Shown in pieces: positions 24,285 through 32,410 of a DNA stretch of 33,598 nt. Each line of letters opens with the position of its first letter. Positions within the stretch are counted from its first letter, which is position 1. The position numbers and the translations under genes are program-made. Under the pieces are notes generated by a model that saw only the letters and a list, made by a program, of their open reading frames with translations, was not told the origin of the DNA and made no database searches. Source of the stretch: Gemmatimonadales bacterium UBA7889 (GTDB taxonomy: Bacteria; Gemmatimonadota; Gemmatimonadetes; Longimicrobiales; Gaopeijiaceae); NCBI GenBank assembly GCA_002501085.1, contig DLRL01000005.1, positions 1 through 33,598 on the forward strand, written 5' to 3'.

Positions 24285-25949
24285 TTGTATGTCTGGAAAG
24301 TGAGGGAAGGTCTTTCAAGGGAGATATTAGTCGACTCAATCAGGAGAGTCACTTCCTCTACCGGTTCCTGTAAAGTGCAGACACCCCCTGGAGTTGCAGG
24401 ACATAAGAACAGCTCCGGGGTGAGTGCAGCTACCAGTGTTGGAGCAGGAATTTTCTTGAGCCGGTTAGCAGGCTTCATCCGGGATCGAGTTTTTGCACAC
24501 TACTTTGGCAGCAGTGATTTTGCAGATGCATGGAGAGCAGCCCTGCGGCTCCCAAATGTCATTCAAAATCTTCTGGGTGAAGGCACACTATCAGCTTCAC
24601 TTATCCCAATTTATGCAGAGTACCTCGAAAAGGGAGAAGAAGAGAAGGCAGGACATCTAGCAGGTGCGGCCTTAGGGATTCTGACGGTAGTTGGCGGGGG
24701 ACTCGCTCTGTTAGGAATTCTCGTGGCTCCGTTGCTCGTAGAAGTCTTGTTTTTTAGATGGTCTCCAGACAAGCAGGCGATCACCATAACGTTGGTGAGG
24801 ATTCTATTCCCAATGACTGGCGTGCTTGTCATATCCGCATGGGCCCTGACAATTCTCAATAGTCACCGCCGTTTCTTCATCTCCTATGTCGCGCCAGTTC
24901 TTTGGAATGTTTCAATGATAGCCGCGATGGTGGGTGGCTTTATGTACCTCGACCTGGGTGAGAGGGACTTAGTGGTGGCCCTTGGTTGGGGTGCATTAGT
25001 AGGCGGTGCACTCCAACTCATGTTTCAGGTACCGTTCGTTCTGAAATATCGGACTGGTCTGCGCATCTCAGTGGGTCGCCACGTTGAAGGACTTAAGGAG
25101 GCGATCCAAAATTTTATCCCCGTTGTGACGGCTCGTGGCGTCATCAATCTGAGTGGTTGGCTCGATCTATTCTTAGCTGCGCTGCTAGTTGATGGAGCCG
25201 TGGCTGTACTGGGGTATGCTCAGGCCTTCTATATGCTCCCGATCTCCCTTTTCGGGATCAGTGTTGCAGCTTCAGAACTACCAGAACTGTCACGCATGCG
25301 AGTGGAAGAAGAACAAGTCCTAGCGTCTCGAGTTTCCACCGCGTTGAGAAGGGTGTCCTTCTTCGTAATACCCTCAGCTGCAGTGTATCTAGTGTTAGGA
25401 GATGTTGTTGTGGCTGCAGTATTTCAGACTGGAGCATTCGGTTCGGTTGAGACTCTTGTTACATGGGGTGTGCTAGGCGCTTATGCCATCGGGTTGCCTG
25501 CTTCAGCTAGTTCTCGTGTGTTGTCATCAGCTTTCTATGCTTTGCGAGACACAAAGACTCCAGCCAAGATCGCATACATCCGTATTGTTGTATCGATCGT
25601 GATTGGTCTTTTGCTCATGATTCCCCTAGATGACTTAGGGTTTGCGCAGCTTCGTCTGGGAGCAGCTGGACTTGCCCTTGGAGCTTCCGCGGGAGCTTGG
25701 CTCGAATATGTTCTTCTTCGCCGCTCACTGCGTGTCATGATAGGGGCGCATGGACCGGGTTCTTCTGCAGTGCTCCGTGTAATGTTAGCCGCGACATTAG
25801 CTGTAGGTTCAGGGGTTCTCCTTCAGCTGAACCTACCTATGGCACATCCGATTGTGCTTGGTTTGGCAATCCTTATTCCTGCCGGCCTAGTCTATGTAGC
25901 TACAGCAGCTTTCCTAGGTGAAAAACTTTCCGATCGTGTCCGTCGATAG
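24285..25949 (+). CDS. murJ: Lipid II flippase MurJ (MviN family)
   Basis: MurJ flips lipid II across the inner membrane for peptidoglycan synthesis. The protein has many hydrophobic helices and MOP/MviN signatures: AGIFLSRLAGFIRDRVFAHY, ADAWRAALRLPNVIQNLLGE followed by GTLSASLIPIYAEYL, and ASSRVLSSAFYALRDTKTP. The longest frame starts at TTG 24285 and gives 554 residues, with about 45 extra residues that do not resemble the family. GTG 24420 would give 509 residues, the usual MurJ length, and a family-like N-terminus. GTG 24375 is also possible. None has a clear Shine-Dalgarno. AGAGG at 24279-24283 instead precedes an out-of-frame ATG at 24289 that stops after four codons. The start is unresolved. 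The end overlaps uvrC by up to 32 bases. Confidence 0.93.
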   Translation: MYVWKVREGLSREILVDSIRRVTSSTGSCKVQTPPGVAGHKNSSGVSAATSVGAGIFLSRLAGFIRDRVFAHYFGSSDFADAWRAALRLPNVIQNLLGEGTLSASLIPIYAEYLEKGEEEKAGHLAGAALGILTVVGGGLALLGILVAPLLVEVLFFRWSPDKQAITITLVRILFPMTGVLVISAWALTILNSHRRFFISYVAPVLWNVSMIAAMVGGFMYLDLGERDLVVALGWGALVGGALQLMFQVPFVLKYRTGLRISVGRHVEGLKEAIQNFIPVVTARGVINLSGWLDLFLAALLVDGAVAVLGYAQAFYMLPISLFGISVAASELPELSRMRVEEEQVLASRVSTALRRVSFFVIPSAAVYLVLGDVVVAAVFQTGAFGSVETLVTWGVLGAYAIGLPASASSRVLSSAFYALRDTKTPAKIAYIRIVVSIVIGLLLMIPLDDLGFAQLRLGAAGLALGASAGAWLEYVLLRRSLRVMIGAHGPGSSAVLRVMLAATLAVGSGVLLQLNLPMAHPIVLGLAILIPAGLVYVATAAFLGEKLSDRVRR

Positions 25950-27762
25950 CGAAGTTCTCCGAACTCTTGCCATGAAACCTGGAGTTTATCTCTTCAGGGA
26001 TCTGGAAGGAGGTGTCCTCTATGTAGGAAAGGCAAAAAAGCTAGGGAGCCGGGTACGAAGCTACTTCCGATCGCCGGGAGGCTTGAGTCCTAAGAACCAA
26101 AATATGGTCCGGCTCATAGATTCCGTTGATAGTATCATCGTAGGTAGTGAGGCGGAGGCGCTGATACTTGAAGCGAATCTCATTAAGGAACATCAGCCCC
26201 GCTTCAATATTCTTCTCCGAGACGATAAGAAGTACCCGTATATCAAGGTTACCGTAAAAGAGCCATTTCCACGGGTTTACGTGACTCGGAGGATTGTAAA
26301 CGATGGGTCCCGTTATTTCGGACCCTATACGTCTGTGAACCAAATGAGGCAGGCGCTCGAAGTCGTTAATCGCCTGCACACGGTCCGGTCGTGCCGGTAC
26401 AGGCTTCCTAAGGACAGCCCTGATCGGCCTTGCTTAGACTACCATATTCAGCGTTGTAAGGCCCCATGTGTTGGTTTGCAGACTGAGTCAGAATACAGAG
26501 GTATGATTGATGATATCCTGCACATCCTGGAAGGGGATACCGAAGAAGTCAGGTCTCAAATCGAGGTCCGAATGATGGAGGCGTCAGACGGACTTGATTT
26601 TGAACTTGCCGCGAAGATGAGAGACGTAATTGCAGGTCTCGATGTCATCGCACGGGAACAGAGAGTTCACCGCACCCAGGGTGGAAACATCGATATCGTG
26701 GGCTTGGCCAGAGATGACAAACTTGCTGCCGGAGTCGTGTTAAAGGTGCGTTCAGGTCTACTGCTCAGCCGAGTGACTCAGCGATTTGGTGAAATTCTGA
26801 ATGAAAAAAATCAGGATCTTCTGAGCTCGTTGGTATCTCGACATTATCTGGGCAGCGGAGACGAGGGGATGGCTGATCTCCCTAGGACTATTCTATTGCC
26901 GAATTCTTTTTCAGATCAAGATCTTTTAGAAGAAATTCTCACGGAAGCTGCGGGATATAGAGTGCGTTTGACCATCCCCAAGCGTGGTGAGAAGCTTCGC
27001 CTCTCTGAACTTGCAGAGGTCAATGCACGCCAGGTTCTAGAAGACCAAGTAATAGCCCTCGCGTACGCTGATAATCGTGCAGAAGACGCACTTTTCAGCC
27101 TTCAGGATGAGCTTGACTTGAAAGTTGTCCCCCGACTTATGATCTGCTTCGATGTCTCACATATGCAAGGTAAGGAAACGGTAGCGAGTGCTGTTGTTTT
27201 CCAGAACGGGGAACCGAGTCGTGCGGACTATCGCCACATGCGGATCAAGGGCGATTGGGGGAATGACGACTTCCAGTCTATGCAGGAGGCGGTTTATCGG
27301 TATTTCCGTCGGAGACTTGATGAGGGCACTCCACTCCCTGACCTAGTGGTTATTGATGGAGGCAAACCGCAACTAAGTGCAGCACAGAACGCATTTGCTT
27401 ACCTCGATCTCACTGGTATAGCGGTTATAGCGTTAGCAAAGAAGGAAGAGGAGGTATTTGCCCCAGGTAAAAAGACGCCCTTGCGACTCGACCGGAGAAA
27501 CCGCGCTCTACATATTCTTCAGCGGATTCGCGACGAGGCGCATCGATTCGCTGTTCGCTACAACCGAAAACTCAGAACTAAGCGGACTCTACGAAGCGAG
27601 CTTGGTGATATTCCAGGCATAGGTCCATGTCGCCAGACAGTACTTCTGCGTCGATTTGGTTCACTTAAGGGGGTAAAGAGTGCCACGAAGGAAGAGATCG
27701 CTAGGGTTCCAGGGTTTTCAAAAGCTCTTGCAAGTCGCGTTTTGACCTACCTAGGCAATTAA
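25918..27762 (+). CDS. uvrC: Excinuclease ABC subunit C
   Basis: UvrC makes both incisions around DNA lesions during nucleotide excision repair. The 614-residue protein has the GIY-YIG nuclease domain (KPGVYLFRD and LYVGKAKKLGSRVRSYF, about 20-50), a UVR motif that binds UvrB (about 200-235), the RNase H-like second nuclease domain (MICFDVSHMQGKETVASAVV and LVVIDGGKPQLSAA), and a C-terminal double helix-hairpin-helix (GDIPGIGPCRQTVLLRRFG, then VPGFSKALASRVLTYL). The length is normal. The start GTG 25918 overlaps murJ by 32 bases; GTG 25936 is an alternative and removes only six non-conserved residues. gltX follows four bases after the stop. Confidence 0.97.
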   Translation: MKNFPIVSVDSEVLRTLAMKPGVYLFRDLEGGVLYVGKAKKLGSRVRSYFRSPGGLSPKNQNMVRLIDSVDSIIVGSEAEALILEANLIKEHQPRFNILLRDDKKYPYIKVTVKEPFPRVYVTRRIVNDGSRYFGPYTSVNQMRQALEVVNRLHTVRSCRYRLPKDSPDRPCLDYHIQRCKAPCVGLQTESEYRGMIDDILHILEGDTEEVRSQIEVRMMEASDGLDFELAAKMRDVIAGLDVIAREQRVHRTQGGNIDIVGLARDDKLAAGVVLKVRSGLLLSRVTQRFGEILNEKNQDLLSSLVSRHYLGSGDEGMADLPRTILLPNSFSDQDLLEEILTEAAGYRVRLTIPKRGEKLRLSELAEVNARQVLEDQVIALAYADNRAEDALFSLQDELDLKVVPRLMICFDVSHMQGKETVASAVVFQNGEPSRADYRHMRIKGDWGNDDFQSMQEAVYRYFRRRLDEGTPLPDLVVIDGGKPQLSAAQNAFAYLDLTGIAVIALAKKEEEVFAPGKKTPLRLDRRNRALHILQRIRDEAHRFAVRYNRKLRTKRTLRSELGDIPGIGPCRQTVLLRRFGSLKGVKSATKEEIARVPGFSKALASRVLTYLGN

Positions 27763-27766
27763 TCCG

Positions 27767-29194
27767 ATGAGTGTAAGAACGCGCTTTGCTCCGAGTCCAA
27801 CTGGTCGTCTACACTTGGGTAACGTCCGAGCGGCAGCTTTTAATTGGCTTTTTAGCAAGAGTTCAGGTGGTGTCTTCATCTTGCGGATTGAGGACACAGA
27901 CATTGAGCGCAATGTGGAGGAGGGGGAGGCATCGATCCTCGAAGATCTCCGCTGGCTTGGACTTGATTGGGACGAAGGCCCTGATGTGGATGGGGCTCAT
28001 GGACCCTACAAACAAAGTGGGCGGTCAGAACTTTATGCCTCGAAGGTAGACAGCCTTATGGAATCCGGAGGTGCTTACCCCTGTTTTTGCACAGAAGGAG
28101 AAGGGCAGGAGCATTCCAGTTTAGAAGAAGTCACGCATCAGTACTCCGGAGCCTGTCGTGGCCTAGATCCGGATGAGCGAAATGCTCGTTTAAAAGCAGG
28201 AGAGCCCCATGTCATCCGATTTTCTGTCCCTCAGAACCATCCTGAGGTCACGATACAAGATGAGGTATTCGGGTCTATATCATTTCCTATAAATGACATA
28301 GATGATTTTGTCATCTGTCGAACTGACGGCCGTGTGACCTATAACTTCGGTGTTGTTGTGGATGATATCGACATGGAAATCACCCACGTTATCCGCGGTG
28401 TAGGTCACCTTTCAAATACTCCAAAACAGGTTCTGTTGTTCGATGCATTAGGAGCTAGCCGTCCGGTCTTTGCCCATTTACCGACGGTCTTAGGCCCAGA
28501 CGGCCGGAAATTATCAAAACGTGAAGGAGCAACGTCTGTTCAGGAAATGAAAGCACAGGGCTATCCGGCCGATGCTGTCCTGAACTATGTGTCGCTACTG
28601 GGTTGGTCGCATCCGGAAGAAAAGGAGATCCTTTCCAATGAAGAACTCGCGGCTTCTATGTCACTCGACAGAGTTGGAAGGAGTGACTGTCAACTAGATC
28701 CTGACAAGTTCCGGTGGGTCTCTCAGCAACATCTTGCGCAGCAGAACCTTCCGGAATTAGTGAGCCATGTCACGCCGTTCATTGATAGAGATAGATTTCC
28801 AGATACCGGTGACAATTTGTCAGCAGTTATAGATACACTTCGAACCCGCCTTTCCACCTATAACGATATCAATGACCATCTCGGGCTTCTCTTCCCTGAG
28901 GACAAAGTCCGCGCCGAGTTGCTCAGGAAAGAAATCGGGGTAGATCCTGAGGTTAATAGGACACTTCTTGCTGTCAGGGAAAAACTCCAGGCTCTTGAGC
29001 GATGGGAAGAAGAGGGGATCGGAACTGCTATCAGAGAGGCAGGCACCTCTGCAGGTGTGAAGGGAGCCGAGTTATTTCACCCCGTGCGACGTGTGCTCAT
29101 CGGGAATGAAAAAGGTCCAGATCTAGGGAAGATTCTAGTTGGGCTTGGAAGGGGAGAAGGGATCAGGCGGATCGACCAAGCGATTGGCGACTAA
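27767..29194 (+). CDS. gltX: Glutamyl-tRNA synthetase
   Basis: GluRS charges tRNA-Glu, and in organisms with the GatCAB route may also charge tRNA-Gln. The 475-residue class I enzyme has the HIGH-like motif as HLGN (16-19, after RFAPSPTGRL), RIEDTD, a CFC pair and a following Cys in the zinc-like insert (YPCFC and SGACRG), and the KMSKS-type loop KLSKR (248-252). Length is typical. ATG 27767 lies four bases after uvrC. Whether the enzyme is discriminating cannot be read here. A glutaminyl-tRNA synthetase is excluded by the shared GluRS features and the HLGN/KLSKR context. Confidence 0.97.
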   Translation: MSVRTRFAPSPTGRLHLGNVRAAAFNWLFSKSSGGVFILRIEDTDIERNVEEGEASILEDLRWLGLDWDEGPDVDGAHGPYKQSGRSELYASKVDSLMESGGAYPCFCTEGEGQEHSSLEEVTHQYSGACRGLDPDERNARLKAGEPHVIRFSVPQNHPEVTIQDEVFGSISFPINDIDDFVICRTDGRVTYNFGVVVDDIDMEITHVIRGVGHLSNTPKQVLLFDALGASRPVFAHLPTVLGPDGRKLSKREGATSVQEMKAQGYPADAVLNYVSLLGWSHPEEKEILSNEELAASMSLDRVGRSDCQLDPDKFRWVSQQHLAQQNLPELVSHVTPFIDRDRFPDTGDNLSAVIDTLRTRLSTYNDINDHLGLLFPEDKVRAELLRKEIGVDPEVNRTLLAVREKLQALERWEEEGIGTAIREAGTSAGVKGAELFHPVRRVLIGNEKGPDLGKILVGLGRGEGIRRIDQAIGD

Positions 29195-29318
29195 GGTCAT
29201 TGAGAAATGTCGATTTTATAGGCATATGAGGCCCAGGGTCTTGGCTGACTTTTTCTGGGCGCCTAATTTACCCCGTCTGTGTAGAGTTATGTGTTTGACC
29301 CCAATGGAGGATTTTCGG

Positions 29319-30773
29319 ATGAAGATCCGTTTCGGACTTGTCCTCGTGATGGCTTTTGGTCTTGGTATGGAGGGCTGTGCTTCAGGTGGAGCTCCAGCTA
29401 CCGGATTCCCAGAAGCGAGGACTAGAAGTGGTGGCGCCGCTGGCGGAGTGCCAGGAGGTGAGGCAGTCAACCAGGGCTATAGCCCACGTAATACCGAGAA
29501 CACTCGGATGGCTGAGACGTTTTTGGAAAATGCTGGTCGAGAAGATGAAGTTGAAGCTGCCCGGCCAATTTACGAACAAGCTTTGGCTGCCTCAGCGCTT
29601 GCAATCCGTGAAGACAGCGTGAATCCGTTGGCCTATAGGCTTGCAGCCATGGCGAATCTTGGAGTTGAGGATTACCGGGCTGCTGGGTCGAATTTCGATC
29701 GTGCTGAGGAATTGCGACCACTTTATCAGTTCGATTTCGAGGCGATCCGAGAGGAAGTCTGGATAGAGCTGTACCAGTCCGCAATTCCATCGGTCAATAC
29801 TGGTGACTATGAAGCTGCGGCAGAGATATACGTCAATGCGAATGCGATCTATAGGCAACGCCCAGAGGCCATGATTATGCTGAGTCAGATTCAGGCCCAG
29901 CTCGGTCAGTATGACGAAGCGGTCGAGAATATTGACGCTGCTCTAGCGATCCTTGACTCAGATATAATCCTCGAGACAGATGAAGAGACTGTTGCCAGCT
30001 GGAGAGAACAGGCGGTACCACTTCCGCCACTAAGAGCTCAGGTCTTGGCCGCAGCTGGACGATATGAGGAGGCCATTGCTGACTATCGGACTCTTTTGGT
30101 AGATGATCCGACGAATACACAAGCAATGCGTGACCTAGCTACGATGCTTATCCAGACTGGTGCGGAGCAAGAGGGATTCCGGGTCTTTGAGCAGCTACTC
30201 CAAGAGCCGACGCTTTCCGGAGAAGATCTTTATGCAATCGGAGTGGGCTTCTACCAGGGTAGCGCCTACGGTCGTGCAGCAAACGCTTTCCGGATGGCCG
30301 GTGAAAAAAACCGCTATGACCGGGATAGCATTGAACTTTGGGCCCGCTCGCTCCAGCTGGATTCAGCATATGCTGACGTACCAGAGGCGGCTGATCATTG
30401 GATAGAGCTTGATCCGAGTAGTGTGACAGCACACCTCGTATTAGCTCAGGCGGTAAATGCTTTGGAAGATACCGAACGCACTGGTGAGGTGGTCCGTGAG
30501 ATGGAGGCACTTGAAGTAGATGTCTCCAATCTCAGTCTTACTAAGTACGGTGATGGAGGCGCTAGGATCACTGGCCAGGTAACGAATAGGTTGCTCGATG
30601 CCGGTACGCAGGTGACCCTGACCTTCACGTTCTATTCAGATCAAGCAAGCCCTGTCGGGACGTTAGAACAAACGCTTGCAGTTGGTGAGGAAAATATGGC
30701 TGAGGTGTTTGCAGGCGAATTTGATTCACCTCAAGTGGTTGGGGGATACTCCTATGAAGTAAGGGTCAATTAG
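29319..30773 (+). CDS. TPR-repeat exported protein with C-terminal FxLYD-like domain
   Basis: I do not recognise a named gene. ATG 29319 is chosen because TGGAGG (29305-29310) is eight bases upstream and the product then starts with a signal sequence (MKIRFGLVLVMAFGLGMEGC). C20 may be a lipidation site, but the preceding residues MEG are a poor lipobox. A Gly/Ala/Ser-rich linker follows, then helical TPR-like repeats (about 75-360, for example LGQYDEAVENIDAALAI and AGRYEEAIADYRTLLVDDP). The last 90 residues look like an FxLYD beta-sandwich (GDGGARITGQVTN, VTLTFTFYSDQ). The frame is open further upstream into gltX, but nothing supports that extension. A periplasmic or outer-membrane-anchored scaffolding role is inference. 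A strong terminator follows. Confidence 0.8.
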   Translation: MKIRFGLVLVMAFGLGMEGCASGGAPATGFPEARTRSGGAAGGVPGGEAVNQGYSPRNTENTRMAETFLENAGREDEVEAARPIYEQALAASALAIREDSVNPLAYRLAAMANLGVEDYRAAGSNFDRAEELRPLYQFDFEAIREEVWIELYQSAIPSVNTGDYEAAAEIYVNANAIYRQRPEAMIMLSQIQAQLGQYDEAVENIDAALAILDSDIILETDEETVASWREQAVPLPPLRAQVLAAAGRYEEAIADYRTLLVDDPTNTQAMRDLATMLIQTGAEQEGFRVFEQLLQEPTLSGEDLYAIGVGFYQGSAYGRAANAFRMAGEKNRYDRDSIELWARSLQLDSAYADVPEAADHWIELDPSSVTAHLVLAQAVNALEDTERTGEVVREMEALEVDVSNLSLTKYGDGGARITGQVTNRLLDAGTQVTLTFTFYSDQASPVGTLEQTLAVGEENMAEVFAGEFDSPQVVGGYSYEVRVN

Positions 30774-30797
30774 ACGTTCTGCACTTAGAAGACTAGG

Positions 30798-30833
30798 CGG
30801 GCGGTCCATTACCAAGTGGGCCGCCCGTTTTTT
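30798..30833 (+). terminator. rho-independent terminator after the TPR gene
   Basis: An 11-bp stem, CGGGCGGTCCA (30798-30808) with TGGGCCGCCCG (30817-30827), includes one G-T pair and has an eight-base loop. It is followed directly by six Ts (30828-30833). This is the cleanest intrinsic terminator in the window and closes the TPR gene transcript before the tRNA. Confidence 0.93.
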
Positions 30834-30919
30834 CTTTGTCCCAAAATTTCTATCTTAGGTATATCATTGGCCCTGAGGAAAAGTACTAGGTAAGATTGGC
30901 ATAATAAGTCTCACAACCT

Positions 30920-30992
30920 GCGGGAGTAGCTCAGTTGGTAGAGCATCAGCTTCCCAAGCTGAGGGTCGCCGGTTCGAGCCCGGTCTCCCGCT
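30920..30992 (+). tRNA. glyT-CCC: tRNA-Gly (anticodon CCC)
   Basis: The full cloverleaf is visible: acceptor GCGGGAG with CTCCCGC (30920-30926 and 30985-30991), D-stem GCTC/GAGC, anticodon stem TCAGC/GCTGA with loop TTCCCAA (anticodon CCC at 30953-30955), T-stem GCCGG/CCGGT with loop TTCGAGC, and discriminator T. The CCA end is not encoded. Gly with CCC reads GGG codons. The length is 73 nt. No convincing promoter is seen. The gene name is descriptive, not verified. Confidence 0.96.
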
Positions 30993-30996
30993 TAGC

Positions 30997-32406
30997 GTGA
31001 ATCAACAAATGCGGCTCATACTACCGATCCTGATCTGCATGGGGTGCACCACGCCTGTCGTTGATGCACCACCGAACATCATCCTGATTTATGTAGACGA
31101 TCTTGGGTGGAGGGACCTTGGTGTGCAGGGGAGCCGCTACTACGAAACTCCAAACGTAGATTTTCTGGCAACTCAGGGGATGCGTTTTACCGACGCGTAT
31201 GCCAACGCACCCAACTGTGCACCCAGTCGTGCAGCACTTCTGTCTGGGCAGTATGCGCCGAGGACAGGCATCTACACCGTTGGTGCAGCTGACCGTGGAC
31301 CAACTGAACTCCGGGCGCTTGTGCCGGTTGCGAATCAAACGGAACTCTCGCTCGACGTGGTTACTCTTGCCGAAATATTGGCTGAAGCAGGTTATGCCAC
31401 GGGCCACGCCGGCAAATGGCATCTCGGTGGCGAGGGATTCCTGCCTTTAGATCAGGGCTTCGAATGGTCAGTCGCTGGGGATGAGCAAGGTAGCCCTCCG
31501 GACTACTTTTATCCTTACAAGCGTGGGCAACGCTTTCTACGTGACCTGGAAGAAGGAATAGAGGATGAATATCTAGCCGACCGGCTCGTTGATGAAAGCA
31601 TTTTTTTTATTAAACGTGAAGCGAATAACCCGTTCTTTCTCTACCTGTCGCACTACAGTGTTCACACACCAATTCAGGGAAAACCTGAAGTTGCTGCACG
31701 CTATGTCGACAAAGCTGCGACAGACGGCCAAGACAACCCGACTTACGCAGCTATGGTGCAGAGTGTCGACGAAGGTGTAGGTCGGATCATCGATACGCTT
31801 GATGAGTTGGGGCTTGCTGAGAATACGGTTTTGATCTTCTACTCTGACAATGGCGGGTTCGGGCCAGCTACATCGATGGCTCCACTGCGAGGCTCCAAGG
31901 GAATGCTGTACGAGGGTGGTATTCGCGTACCTCTGATCGTGCGTTGGCCAGGACATGTGGAGCCTGGGTCAGTGACTAACGAACCCATTATTGGAACTGA
32001 TTTCTATCCCACGCTGGCCGAAATAGCCGGTGTGACCCTGGGTGGTGATCATATCTTGGATGGCTCAAGTTTTGTCTCTGTGCTGACAGAAACAGGACAG
32101 ATTCAGCCCCGAGATCTAGTTTGGCACTTCCCAGCCTACTTGGAGGCTGATCGCTCTGTGTCAGGTCCATGGAGAACGACGCCCGTGAGCGCCATCCGAC
32201 GAGGAGTATACAAGTTGATCCATTTCTTTGAGGACGGTCACTCAGAGCTCTACGATCTTACGGAAGATGTATCAGAGTCCAACGATCTTTCACTTAACAT
32301 GCCTGAAGTCGCTGCTGAACTTCAGGCCGCATTAATGGCCTGGTGGGAGGAAACCCAGGCATTTATCCCCTCTAGGTCCAATCGGTCTTACAACCCTTCT
32401 GGGTGA
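30997..32406 (+). CDS. Secreted sulfatase (formylglycine-dependent)
   Basis: This enzyme of the alkaline phosphatase superfamily hydrolyses sulfate esters. The 469-residue protein has the metal-binding DD (34-35, IILIYVDDLGWRDLG), the sulfatase signature CAPSR (74-78) whose Cys is turned into formylglycine, GKWHLGG, and YSDNGGFGP. A signal sequence ends near C17 (LPILICMGC); it may be a lipoprotein, although the lipobox is weak. The start GTG 30997 lies only four bases after the tRNA and lacks a Shine-Dalgarno; ATG 31009 is an alternative that still keeps the signal peptide. An anaerobic-type or Cys-type maturase (FGE) is needed but not seen here. The substrate cannot be told; sulfated polysaccharides are a common target in marine bacteria. 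Confidence 0.92.
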   Translation: MNQQMRLILPILICMGCTTPVVDAPPNIILIYVDDLGWRDLGVQGSRYYETPNVDFLATQGMRFTDAYANAPNCAPSRAALLSGQYAPRTGIYTVGAADRGPTELRALVPVANQTELSLDVVTLAEILAEAGYATGHAGKWHLGGEGFLPLDQGFEWSVAGDEQGSPPDYFYPYKRGQRFLRDLEEGIEDEYLADRLVDESIFFIKREANNPFFLYLSHYSVHTPIQGKPEVAARYVDKAATDGQDNPTYAAMVQSVDEGVGRIIDTLDELGLAENTVLIFYSDNGGFGPATSMAPLRGSKGMLYEGGIRVPLIVRWPGHVEPGSVTNEPIIGTDFYPTLAEIAGVTLGGDHILDGSSFVSVLTETGQIQPRDLVWHFPAYLEADRSVSGPWRTTPVSAIRRGVYKLIHFFEDGHSELYDLTEDVSESNDLSLNMPEVAAELQAALMAWWEETQAFIPSRSNRSYNPSG

Positions 32407-32410
32407 GGCA

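Noticed and set aside
29241..29269. TTGGCT - 17 bases - TAATTT as a promoter of the TPR gene
   Set aside because: Both boxes match the consensus poorly, especially the -10; kept only as a note.
29139..29318. Extended start of the TPR protein inside gltX
   Set aside because: The extension covers coding sequence of gltX, whereas ATG 29319 has a good Shine-Dalgarno and a signal peptide directly after it.
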